A model generated the notes under the pieces. It had not been told where the DNA came from. It made no database searches and worked only from the letters and a program-made list of their open reading frames with translations. Below, one piece after another: positions 9,260-16,532 of a stretch of 64,000 bases of DNA (its first letter is position 1; the number at the start of each line of letters is the position of its first letter). Source of the stretch: Hoeflea ulvae (GTDB taxonomy: Bacteria; Pseudomonadota; Alphaproteobacteria; Rhizobiales; Rhizobiaceae); contig NZ_JAOVZQ010000001.1 of the NCBI RefSeq assembly GCF_026619435.1, forward strand, positions 3,479,501-3,543,500. Direction: 5' to 3'. Both the position numbers and the translations under genes were made by a program.

Positions 9260-10108
9260 CTACTGACGCACCGACGGGGTTTCGACCGAAAGGCCGGTGC
9301 CGCGCCATGTCACATAGGTTTCAAGCGCCATCAGATCGTCCGAAAACGCCTTGGGCTGTTCGGCGCGGGTATCACGGATACAGCCGCGGAACCGCTGATG
9401 CAGCGATGTCAGGCCGCTCTTGAGCCGGTAGGTCGGGAAGCCGTTGACTTGCCCCTGGCTCAAATGGTCGGCGCGGATGAATTTGCCCATCGCCACTTCG
9501 TGGCAGCTTGCGCAGGCAAGGTTGAGCTGACCGGTGCGGGTGTAATAGACATCCTTGCCCTTTTCCCACCACGACTGCATGTCGCCTTCCGACAGATCAA
9601 GCTCCACCGGCATGCCCAGTGACTGATGCTTGATGTAAGCCGTCAGTTCCTGCTGGCCACCCTTGTTGAAGGGCAGCGCTTCGGCGCCCATCTGCTCGGT
9701 GCGGCACTTGTTGATCTGCAGCTCGATATTGATCGGCTTGCCGGAATCCGCATCCCATTTCGGGAAACTGGCTCCGACGCCCTTCATGGTTTCGGCCGCA
9801 TCATTGTGACAGCTCGCACAGGATTTGCCCTGTGTGCCGTCCACCGTGTTCCACAGCGTTTCGCCATCTTCGACAGCAATCATGCCGGGGTTCTCGATGG
9901 TGTCGCGCTCGACGTCGCGGGTTTCCGCCTCGCGGAACAGCCAGCCCGAAAGAACCTCGTCAAAGGGATGGCCTTCAGGCGCCTTGGTCCGTGTGACCAT
10001 CGGCACGCCGTCAATTTCGAGTGTGTCATCCACCGGCTCGGCCCAAACCGGACCGGACCCCGCAAATGCAGCCGCCAACACGACACCGGCTATCAAAAGT
10101 CTTTTCAT
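9260..10108 (-). CDS. soxA: SoxA dihaem cytochrome c (L-cysteine S-thiosulfotransferase subunit)
   Basis: With SoxX it oxidatively couples thiosulfate to the SoxY carrier cysteine in the periplasm. A 23-residue signal peptide ends VWA-EPVDD. Haem sites are CASCH at 97-101 and CASCH at 199-203, so this is the dihaem form. C243 in QRFRGCIRD is the catalytic cysteine that carries a persulfide and ligates the active-site haem. C135 (NKCRTEQ) is the ligand position of the first haem domain. The gene lies 66 bp after soxZ in the order soxXYZA. Confidence 0.95.
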   Translation of the reverse strand: MKRLLIAGVVLAAAFAGSGPVWAEPVDDTLEIDGVPMVTRTKAPEGHPFDEVLSGWLFREAETRDVERDTIENPGMIAVEDGETLWNTVDGTQGKSCASCHNDAAETMKGVGASFPKWDADSGKPINIELQINKCRTEQMGAEALPFNKGGQQELTAYIKHQSLGMPVELDLSEGDMQSWWEKGKDVYYTRTGQLNLACASCHEVAMGKFIRADHLSQGQVNGFPTYRLKSGLTSLHQRFRGCIRDTRAEQPKAFSDDLMALETYVTWRGTGLSVETPSVRQ

Positions 10109-10174
10109 AACAGTCTCCGTCCTCCCGGGATGTCCTGTGCGCGAGCCTCCTCCCGCACGGGATCCCTGCCAAAG

Positions 10175-10498
10175 TTATTTGACTTCGATCGGTGCCTCGG
10201 CCTCGTAGACCGTACCGTCATCATCAAGCCAGGTGAACTTGAACGTTCCGCTGGCCGGCACCTTGGCGTTGAATTCGAAATAGGGATTGGCGGAAATCGC
10301 CGGATCCAGATCGCATTCGAACACCGTCTGCCCTTCGAAGGTGCAGGTGAACTTGTTGATGATCTGACGCGGAATGGGATTGCCATCGCCGTCCTTGCGC
10401 TGGCCAGATTCCATCTCGTGGCTGATCAGCGTCTTGATGGTGATCACCTCACCGGCCGAAGCCGACTTGGGCACCTTGATGCGTGGTTTTGATGCCAT
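10175..10498 (-). CDS. soxZ: SoxZ sulfur-carrier partner
   Basis: Small beta-sandwich protein that forms the SoxYZ heterodimer, the covalent sulfur-substrate carrier. At 107 aa it is the standard length. It has no signal peptide, as expected since it is exported together with SoxY. The typical start MASKPRIKVPKSA and the central ISHEMESGQR segment are clear family features. It lies 21 bp downstream of soxY. Confidence 0.95.
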   Translation of the reverse strand: MASKPRIKVPKSASAGEVITIKTLISHEMESGQRKDGDGNPIPRQIINKFTCTFEGQTVFECDLDPAISANPYFEFNAKVPASGTFKFTWLDDDGTVYEAEAPIEVK

Positions 10499-10519
10499 TT
10501 TTCTAAATCCTGTCCTGGC

Positions 10520-10975
10520 TCAGCCGCCGCAGCCGCCGATGGTTACCTTGACCTGCTTCTTGTCCATGAAGAAAGAGCCGTCCTTCATCTTCGCAACCGC
10601 GATGACGTTCTGGGTCTTGGCAAGACGCATGCGTGTGGTTGCTAGCGCTTCACCGCTCATTTCGGTAAAGTGGAACGTGGCAACCGCCGGGCTGGGGTTT
10701 CCGTCAGCGAAGATGATGATCGATTCAACAAGGTCATCGCCTTCCATGGCGCTGTCCACATTGACCGATACCGGCACGGTGTTGCCGTTCTCGGCGATTT
10801 CCGGTGCAGTCAGGGTGATCTTGCCCTCGCCTGCCGTCGCGCCGCCGGTAAACTCCATGATCGACTTTTCCGTGGCTTCTGCCGAGGCAAAGGCCGGGGT
10901 GACCCGTGCGCCTGCGACCGCAAATGCGGCGGCGCCGGCCGTCAGTCCTAAGACATTTCGTCTTGTCAGTTGCAT
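10520..10975 (-). CDS. soxY: SoxY sulfur carrier protein
   Basis: Carries sulfur intermediates on a C-terminal swinging arm. The 151-aa protein ends in the diagnostic GGCGG, with the carrier cysteine at C149. An N-terminal Tat signal (TRRNVLGLTAGAAAFAVAGA) exports the SoxYZ dimer. The start at 10975 is 24 bp after soxX. All steps of the Sox cycle (SoxAX, SoxB, SoxCD) act on this cysteine. Confidence 0.97.
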   Translation of the reverse strand: MQLTRRNVLGLTAGAAAFAVAGARVTPAFASAEATEKSIMEFTGGATAGEGKITLTAPEIAENGNTVPVSVNVDSAMEGDDLVESIIIFADGNPSPAVATFHFTEMSGEALATTRMRLAKTQNVIAVAKMKDGSFFMDKKQVKVTIGGCGG

Positions 10976-10999
10976 TGGCTTCGAGCTCCTTTGCTCCAG

Positions 11000-11464
11000 T
11001 TATTCCTTGAGTGTGCCGAGATAGGCCACGACATCCTCGACCTGCTGGGCGGAAAGAATCGTCTTGCCCACAAGGTCCTCGTTCAAATGCGCGCCGACTT
11101 CCAGCGAATAGAAGCCGGGCATGATGGTCTCATCGGTGAAGATCTGCTTGGAATTGGCGACGATGGCTCTGAGCATCGGCTCGTCCCAGCGATCCGCCAC
11201 GCCGTCCAGCTCCGGTCCGACATCGCCGTGAAACAGCTCGCCCGACATGTCGCTATTGGCATGGCATGCCAGACAATTGCCCAGCTTGCGGCTCTTGAAG
11301 GTTTCCGCACCGGCTACAGGATCACCCGCAACCCCGGTCAGCGACATGGTGACGCCGTCATCGGTGAAATCCACCGCGTCCGGCGCAACCTCGCTGGCAA
11401 AGGCTGCAGTCGACAATGCGAGTGCCGTGACCGCCCCCAGTGTAAATTTCATTCGCCTCATCAT
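11000..11464 (-). CDS. soxX: SoxX monohaem cytochrome c
   Basis: Small haem subunit of SoxAX. I place the start at 11464 (MMRRMKFTLGAV), preceded by GAGGAGGGAG. The signal peptide ends at AFAS. The haem site is CLACH (64-68), and the likely distal Met ligand is M115 in ETIMPGFYS. At 154 aa it matches short alphaproteobacterial SoxX. The 126-bp region upstream, between soxX and soxW, is long enough for its own promoter. Confidence 0.94.
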   Translation of the reverse strand: MMRRMKFTLGAVTALALSTAAFASEVAPDAVDFTDDGVTMSLTGVAGDPVAGAETFKSRKLGNCLACHANSDMSGELFHGDVGPELDGVADRWDEPMLRAIVANSKQIFTDETIMPGFYSLEVGAHLNEDLVGKTILSAQQVEDVVAYLGTLKE

Positions 11465-11535
11465 TTGGCGCTCCCTCCTCCAATTGACCGGGCACTCGAG
11501 GCCCGGCTCCGCTCCGATTCCAAGGATAATCATAG

Positions 11536-11580
11536 TTTGCGGGACAATCAATGCAAAAATATGATTTCTTGAATATGTAT
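11536..11580. promoter_or_regulatory. Candidate soxW-soxX intergenic promoter/operator
   Basis: An AT-rich island in a GC-rich locus, between soxW and soxX. It contains TTTGC and GCAAA in inverted orientation (11536-11540 and 11553-11557), followed by two AATATG blocks. Some characterised sox clusters have a SoxR-controlled promoter at this point (from memory). The repeat spacing differs from the soxS-soxV site, so this is only a candidate. Confidence 0.35.
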
Positions 11581-11590
11581 CACTGTCAGC

Positions 11591-12178
11591 TCACTCCGCG
11601 TCCAGTCGTCCGGCCGCGCGCAGCTCGTTTATAATGCGGGCGTGATACTTCTGGAAGTGCTCATCGCCTTCATAACCTTTTTCACTCACCCATTTGAACA
11701 TGTTGAGAAAGGTCCACTTGCCGAATGCGCCCGGCATGGTTGCCACGGCCGCCTCGGCAGCGGTTTTGCCCTCGGGCACCTCCTCGGGCAGAAACATCAG
11801 CGTCGGGGTGAACACGAAGCCCCATTTGCGCGCCGCGGTTTTCTCGGTCAGCACTTCGCCGTCGAGATCGGTGACTTCCTCGTCGCCGAACATGTTGTAC
11901 TGCACCACCTTGAAATTGGCCTTGATGAAGTCGGCCACTTCGGGGTCCGACAACAGCGTCTCGTGCATCTTGGCGCAATAGATGCAGCCGCGCTGCTCAA
12001 AAATCATCACCAGCCGCTTGCCCTCTTCCTTCGCCGTCTCGATGTCCTCGGCGACATCGCGGAAGGTGAGCGCGAACCAGTCCTGCTTGTGCAGGCCGTC
12101 CTCGCCGATCTCGGCAGACCAGGCCTGGGCCGTCAGGGCCGCGACGGCGGCGAATGCCAGAAATGCGCGTCTGATCAT
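11591..12178 (-). CDS. soxW: SoxW periplasmic thioredoxin
   Basis: Periplasmic thioredoxin-fold protein that receives electrons from SoxV to keep SoxYZ or other sulfur-handling thiols reduced. I place the start at 12178 (MIRRAFLAFAAVAALTAQAWS), which gives a signal peptide and an AGGAGAG ribosome site; upstream in-frame codons lie in soxV sequence. The redox motif is CIYC in EQRGCIYCAKMHE. The fold motif FTPTLMFL (cis-Pro) is present. It lies 10 bp downstream of soxV. Confidence 0.9.
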   Translation of the reverse strand: MIRRAFLAFAAVAALTAQAWSAEIGEDGLHKQDWFALTFRDVAEDIETAKEEGKRLVMIFEQRGCIYCAKMHETLLSDPEVADFIKANFKVVQYNMFGDEEVTDLDGEVLTEKTAARKWGFVFTPTLMFLPEEVPEGKTAAEAAVATMPGAFGKWTFLNMFKWVSEKGYEGDEHFQKYHARIINELRAAGRLDAE

Positions 12179-12188
12179 GATATCTCTC

Positions 12189-12923
12189 CTAACCGATCGT
12201 AGCGAATGCGGGGAACATCTCAAGCAGCCATTGCGCAATTCGCGACATCTGGCCGGTCATGAACAGGATGCCGGTGATCACCAGAAGTACGCCCATGGCC
12301 TTCTCGATCACAGCCATATGTTTCTTGATTCGGGTCGAAAACCGGATGAAACGGCTGGCAAAAACCCCGGCGACGACAAAAGGGATCCCGATGCCCAGCG
12401 CATAGAGCCCCAGCAGAAGCGCGCCCTGTCCGGCCGATTCCTTGGCCGCAGCCATGAACAGGATCGCCGCCAGGATCGGACCGACACAGGGCGTCCAGCC
12501 AAAGGCGAATGCCAGCCCCATGATATAGGCGCCGACCATGCCCGCAGGCTTGCGCTCGACCTGGACGCGCGCCTCGCGATAGAGCAGCGCAAAGCGGAAC
12601 ACGCCGAGAAAATGCAGCCCCATCAACAGGATCAGAATGCCGGCGATGATCGACAGCACGTCGAAATAGCGCGCCACCGACTGGCCGATGATGCTCGCCG
12701 TTGCCCCCAGCGACACGAACACGGTGGTGAACCCCAGCACGAAGGCGATAGAGGCCAGCGCGATGCGGCGCGAAGCCACCGCATCGGCATCGGCGTTCTT
12801 GACCTCGTTGAAGCTCATTCCTGCCAGATAGGCGAGATAGGGCGGCACGATCGGCAACACGCAGGGTGAGAAGAACGACAGCAGCCCGGCCAGAAAGGCG
12901 GCTCCATACCCGACATCAATCAT
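12189..12923 (-). CDS. soxV: SoxV thiol-electron transporter (CcdA family)
   Basis: Six-helix membrane protein that moves reductant from cytoplasmic thioredoxin to SoxW. I place the start at 12923 (MIDVGYGAAFLAG), behind a GGAGAGGA ribosome site, giving 244 aa, the CcdA length. The paired redox cysteines are in SPCVLPIVP (helix 1) and TPCVGPIL (helix 4), the hallmark of CcdA/SoxV. It is the first gene of the minus-strand sox run and diverges from soxSR. Confidence 0.93.
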   Translation of the reverse strand: MIDVGYGAAFLAGLLSFFSPCVLPIVPPYLAYLAGMSFNEVKNADADAVASRRIALASIAFVLGFTTVFVSLGATASIIGQSVARYFDVLSIIAGILILLMGLHFLGVFRFALLYREARVQVERKPAGMVGAYIMGLAFAFGWTPCVGPILAAILFMAAAKESAGQGALLLGLYALGIGIPFVVAGVFASRFIRFSTRIKKHMAVIEKAMGVLLVITGILFMTGQMSRIAQWLLEMFPAFATIG

Positions 12924-13085
12924 CTGCCTGTCCTCTCCGGCGGATCTGCGCACCAGACCGGCGCCCAATGCCACCACCACATTTCAACCTGCCGCATGCC
13001 TGCCCGGCACCCGCCCTGTCAACCAGATTGGTCACGCAGCGCAGCCCCTCCCCGGCCGTCAGCGGCCGGTCCCGAGCAGAATGCG

Positions 13086-13102
13086 TTTGCAAGATATGCA
13101 AA
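13086..13102. promoter_or_regulatory. Candidate SoxR operator in the soxV-soxS intergenic region
   Basis: Perfect inverted repeat TTTGCA-N5-TGCAAA, followed by an AT-rich TATATATTGCAAT stretch, 48 bp before soxS and about 160 bp before soxV. The position between divergent soxSR and soxVW is where SoxR-type ArsR repressors are expected to bind. Its function is inferred from position and symmetry only. Confidence 0.55.
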
Positions 13103-13149
13103 TCGCACTATATATTGCAATCACTAATTTCAGGATCCGGACCCGCACC

Positions 13150-13500
13150 ATGCCGCAACACCTCGCAGCCGTTCTCGCTGTCTTCATGAGCCTTTCGGCG
13201 CCGGTCGTGGCGGCCGAAATGATCATGTATGAACAGCCCGGCTGCGTCTGGTGCCAGCGCTTCAACGCCGAAATCGCCCCGGCCTGGCCGAAGACCGATC
13301 AGGGCCGGCGCGCGCCGCTGCGCCGGGTCGACATTCACGAGACCATCCCTGCCGACCTTGCCGGCATTCCGGTGGAGCGGTTCACGCCGACATTCGTGCT
13401 GGTCGAGGACGGGCAGGAAATCGGCCGGTTGCGCGGCTATCCCGGCGATCAGTTCTTCTGGGTGCTTGTCGACGAGATGCTGGCAAAGCTGGACCCATGA
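13150..13500 (+). CDS. soxS: SoxS thioredoxin-like protein
   Basis: Small exported thioredoxin-like reductase implicated in keeping SoxYZ active. I place the start at 13150 (MPQHLAAVLAVFMS), which gives a signal peptide ending VVAA. The redox motif is CVWC in EQPGCVWCQRF, followed by RFTPTFVLVEDGQEIGRLRGYPG. At 116 aa it matches SoxS. Its stop overlaps the soxR start (ATGA), so soxS and soxR are translationally coupled. Confidence 0.9.
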   Translation: MPQHLAAVLAVFMSLSAPVVAAEMIMYEQPGCVWCQRFNAEIAPAWPKTDQGRRAPLRRVDIHETIPADLAGIPVERFTPTFVLVEDGQEIGRLRGYPGDQFFWVLVDEMLAKLDP

Positions 13501-13847
13501 CCGGCGCGCGCCCTGCAGGCCATGATTTCGGCGGTCAGGACATCACCCTGCTCGCCGGTCAGGCCCGCAAGGCCAGCGATCTGCTCAAGGCGCTGTCGCA
13601 TGAAACCCGGCTGCTGATCCTCTGGCTGCTGTCGGAGGATGAAAAATCTGTCTCCGAGCTCGAAGACATCCTGGCGCTGCCGCAGGCCACCGTGTCGCAA
13701 CAGCTGGCCAGGTTGCGGCTCGACGATCTGGTCAGCACCAGGCGCGAGGGCCGCATGATCCATTACTCGATCAGCAGCCCGGAGATCTCGGCGGTGGTGA
13801 CCTCGCTCTACGACCTGCTCTGCAGGCCGGCCGACCGGACCAGGTGA
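13497..13847 (+). CDS. soxR: SoxR ArsR-family repressor
   Basis: Winged-helix repressor of the sox genes, 116 aa, related to the persulfide sensors BigR and SqrR. The DNA-recognition segment is ALPQATVSQQLARLRLDDL, and the wing is RREGRMIHYSI. It starts inside the soxS stop codon. Oddity: the family sensor pair is expected near residue 42 (ILC context) and near residue 108. Here the first position is W43 (LLILWLL), and only C109 remains. A simple two-cysteine polysulfide bridge within one subunit therefore cannot form as described for SqrR/BigR. Confidence 0.9.
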   Translation: MTGARPAGHDFGGQDITLLAGQARKASDLLKALSHETRLLILWLLSEDEKSVSELEDILALPQATVSQQLARLRLDDLVSTRREGRMIHYSISSPEISAVVTSLYDLLCRPADRTR

Positions 13848-13935
13848 TACGGAAGCATCACTTGCCCGCGCCGCGGCACCTGCCTAAGCTTTGACACGGC
13901 CCGTGGGACGGCTGCAATGGGAGGAGACCGCCGTC

Positions 13936-15027
13936 ATGATCGATTCGGGATGGATGCTTGCGTTGTCGGGCGGCCTGGTTGGCGCGATCATCGGCTTTGT
14001 CGCCAGGCGCAGCCACTTCTGCACCATGGCGGCACTGGAACGGCACTGGTACGCAAACGACGACAACCCTCTGCGCGCCTGGGCGCTGGCGGCGTTTACC
14101 GCGCTGATCGCCACGCAACTGCTCAGCGCCGCAGGCCTCGTGAGCATAGACCAGTCCTTCTATTTGACCGAACCGCTGCCCATCGCCGGCGCCATTGTCG
14201 GCGGGCTGATGTTCGGGCTCGGCATGGCGCTGGTCGGCACCTGTGGCTTCGGCGCGCTGGTGCGGCTCGGCGGCGGCAATCTGCGCGCGCTGGTGGTGCT
14301 GACCGGTCTGGGACTGGCAGCCCTCGCCGCCCAGCGCGGCATCACCGGCCATGTCCGCGTTGCCCTGCTCGATCCGCTGGCAATTGACCTGTCAGGCCTT
14401 GGCGGACAATCCGCCGGTACTCTGCTATCGCGCGCCATCGGCTTCGACGTCAGCCTGATCCTGGCTCTCATTCTCGGCCTTGCCGGTCTGTGGTGGGTGT
14501 TCAGATCCGCAAGCTTTCGCGCCGACCGCAGCCGCCTGGCCGCTGGCCTTGTCATCGGGCTGGCGATTGCCGCTGGCTGGGTCATCACCAGCTTTTTCGC
14601 CGCCCGCGCGCTCTACCCGGTGCAGCTCGAGGCCGGCTCCTTCGTCATGCCGGTCGGCGACACCATCCTGCAGATCATCACCGTCACCGGCGAACTGCCC
14701 GATTACGGTGTCGGCCTGATTGTCGGCGTGTTTTTGGGCGCGGCAGTCTCCGCCTTCCGCTCCGACGACATGCGCTGGGAAGCCTGTGACGATGCGCGCG
14801 AACTCTCCCGCCATCTGCTCGGTGCCTTCCTGATGGGAACCGGCGGCGTCTTCGCGCTCGGCTGCACCATCGGCCAGGGCGTCAGCGCTGTCTCGGTTAT
14901 GGCCATCTCCGCCCCCATCGTGATGATGTCCATCGCCGCCGGCGCCCGCATGGGCCTCGGCCTGCTGATGGAAGGTAATGCCTTCGGCTTTCTGGCAGAT
15001 TGGCGGGCGACGGATACGAAGGGTTGA
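13936..15027 (+). CDS. soxT: SoxT-type YeeE/YedE (sulfur-compound) permease
   Basis: Multi-helix membrane protein of the YeeE/YedE (TsuA-like) family, which imports thiosulfate or related sulfur species. The start at 13936 (MIDSGWMLALSGG) follows GGGAGGAG. The two internal halves carry the family cysteine motifs: FCTMAAL near the N-terminus, GTCGFGALVRLGGGNLR, and LGCTIGQGVSA near the C-terminus. At 363 aa it has the full length of the single-polypeptide form. Its place directly after soxSR matches soxT in other sox clusters; uptake would supply a cytoplasmic signal or substrate. Confidence 0.85.
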   Translation: MIDSGWMLALSGGLVGAIIGFVARRSHFCTMAALERHWYANDDNPLRAWALAAFTALIATQLLSAAGLVSIDQSFYLTEPLPIAGAIVGGLMFGLGMALVGTCGFGALVRLGGGNLRALVVLTGLGLAALAAQRGITGHVRVALLDPLAIDLSGLGGQSAGTLLSRAIGFDVSLILALILGLAGLWWVFRSASFRADRSRLAAGLVIGLAIAAGWVITSFFAARALYPVQLEAGSFVMPVGDTILQIITVTGELPDYGVGLIVGVFLGAAVSAFRSDDMRWEACDDARELSRHLLGAFLMGTGGVFALGCTIGQGVSAVSVMAISAPIVMMSIAAGARMGLGLLMEGNAFGFLADWRATDTKG

Positions 15028-15084
15028 GAGGCGCGACTTTGTTTTCTACGGTTGACCATATGTAATTAGGAGCAGACATCGAAA

Positions 15085-15468
15085 ATGTGCAAGATAATTA
15101 GCATAGCCGTTCTATCTCTTACCATGATGGGTGTTTCGATCGCTTCAGCCGAAGACCTAACTGGACCCCAAAAAAATGCTGTTAGGTCGGCAAATAACTA
15201 TTTAAGCTTCAAAGGCTTTTCACGGCTCGGTCTCATTCAGCAGCTTTCTTCTCCATACGGTGATGCCTATGATGCCGCGAACGCTACAGCGGCGGTGGAC
15301 AGCCTATCGGTCGATTGGAACATTCAAGCGGCGAGGTCCGCAAAAACCTATCTGGAGATGATGGGCTTTTCCTGCAATGGGCTAATACGGCAACTGTCAT
15401 CGGATGCTGGCGACAAATTTACAGAAAGCCAAGCAACTTATGGAGCGGAGCAGGCCGGAGCTTGCTGA
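15085..15468 (+). CDS. Small exported protein with two Ltp-like repeats
   Basis: The 127-aa product has a signal peptide (MCKIISIAVLSLTMMGVSIASA) and then two copies of a motif of the host-cell-surface Ltp type. The first contains SANNYLSFKGFSRLGLIQQL and the second SAKTYLEMMGFSCNGLIRQL, each followed by SS and a Gly-Asp. No lipobox is obvious, so it may be soluble in the periplasm. Base composition is visibly lower in GC than in the sox genes around it, suggesting separate acquisition. In phages, Ltp-type repeats block DNA entry; in bacteria their role is unclear. Function here is unknown. Confidence 0.75.
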   Translation: MCKIISIAVLSLTMMGVSIASAEDLTGPQKNAVRSANNYLSFKGFSRLGLIQQLSSPYGDAYDAANATAAVDSLSVDWNIQAARSAKTYLEMMGFSCNGLIRQLSSDAGDKFTESQATYGAEQAGAC

Positions 15469-15503
15469 ATTTGGATTAACTAGCCCAAGTTCGGCTGCTT
15501 CAC

Positions 15504-16430
15504 TCACCCCTCAGCCACAAACCGATACGCCGTCCCATCCCGCTCCACCCTGCCCTCGCCGGGCGTAGGCAGATGATAGGCGGCCAGCGATGCCTTGTCA
15601 GTCGCCAACCGGTCGAGCAGTTTGAACCTTGTGGCAATGCCCATTTCCGGGTCCTGGTCCGAGCCGCTGGGCCAGCTAGGATGAGCGAAGGAGACAGCGA
15701 AATGCAGGATCGCGTCACCGGCGATCAGCACAGGCTCGGCGCCGCCATGCAGCATGTAGGACATGTGACCGGGTGTGTGGCCTGATGTGTCGAGGGCCTC
15801 GACGCCCGGCAGCACTTCGGCGCCGGGCTCGAACAGGTTGATCATGTCTTCGAGATAGCTGAGCCGGTTCTGCGCCCCCACCGCAAAGGTCTTGCGCGTT
15901 TCAGGCATGGCGTCCACCGTGCCCGGATCGCGCCAGAAATCCCATTCCGCGCGGCCCATGTGGAAGCTCGCATTGGGGAAGACGATCTCGTCGAAATCAT
16001 CGATCAGCCCCCAGAGATGGTCGGGATGGCCATGGGTGAAAACCACATCGGTGACATCGGCCGGATCAAAGCCCGCCGCTTCCATGTTCTCGATCAGCCT
16101 GCCTGCTGTGGGCATGAAATTGGCGCCCGAGCCGACATCGAACAGGATCAGCCGGTCACCGGATTTCAGGATCGGCACATTGCAATCGGGCTCCAGGCTG
16201 TCGGTCGGCAAGCCGTTGGCCTTCAACAGCGCAATCAGTTCGTCCTGCGGCGCGTCAGGATAGGAAAAGCTCAGCGGCAGCACCAGATTGCCATCGCTGA
16301 CGCTGGTCAGAACCGCGTCACCGATGGCCAGTGCATTGGCCGGCCGCAAGCCCATCGGCAGCATCGCGCTTGCTGCGGCAGCCAAGCCGGTCTGCATGAG
16401 GGTGCGTCGCGTCAGAACAAGCGGTGCCAT
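15504..16430 (-). CDS. soxH: SoxH-like metallo-beta-lactamase-fold hydrolase
   Basis: Tat-exported metallohydrolase of unknown substrate. The start at 16430 follows GGGAGAGAC and gives a twin-arginine signal (LTRRTLMQTGLAAAASAMLP). The zinc motif THGHPDHLWG is the HxHxDH core, with DTSGHTPGHMSY and IAGDAILH supplying later ligands. The 308-aa length and the Tat signal fit SoxH, which accompanies some sox clusters but is not essential for thiosulfate oxidation. Divergent from the second SoxT-like gene. Confidence 0.78.
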   Translation of the reverse strand: MAPLVLTRRTLMQTGLAAAASAMLPMGLRPANALAIGDAVLTSVSDGNLVLPLSFSYPDAPQDELIALLKANGLPTDSLEPDCNVPILKSGDRLILFDVGSGANFMPTAGRLIENMEAAGFDPADVTDVVFTHGHPDHLWGLIDDFDEIVFPNASFHMGRAEWDFWRDPGTVDAMPETRKTFAVGAQNRLSYLEDMINLFEPGAEVLPGVEALDTSGHTPGHMSYMLHGGAEPVLIAGDAILHFAVSFAHPSWPSGSDQDPEMGIATRFKLLDRLATDKASLAAYHLPTPGEGRVERDGTAYRFVAEG

Positions 16431-16441
16431 GAAGTCTCTCC

Positions 16442-16457
16442 CATATAGATTTATATG
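16442..16457. promoter_or_regulatory. Candidate operator between soxH-like and second soxT
   Basis: Perfect inverted repeat CATATA-N4-TATATG, followed by AATATTTGCC, in the 102-bp divergent promoter region. Like the soxS-soxV site it is an AT-rich palindrome next to a TTTGC block, so the same ArsR regulator could act on both. Inference only. Confidence 0.45.
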
Positions 16458-16532
16458 AATATTTGCCTTTGTCTTGACCAAGGTCAATGCCTGATGCCCG
16501 AAATCGGTGTCTTTGGTATCAGGAGACATAGC

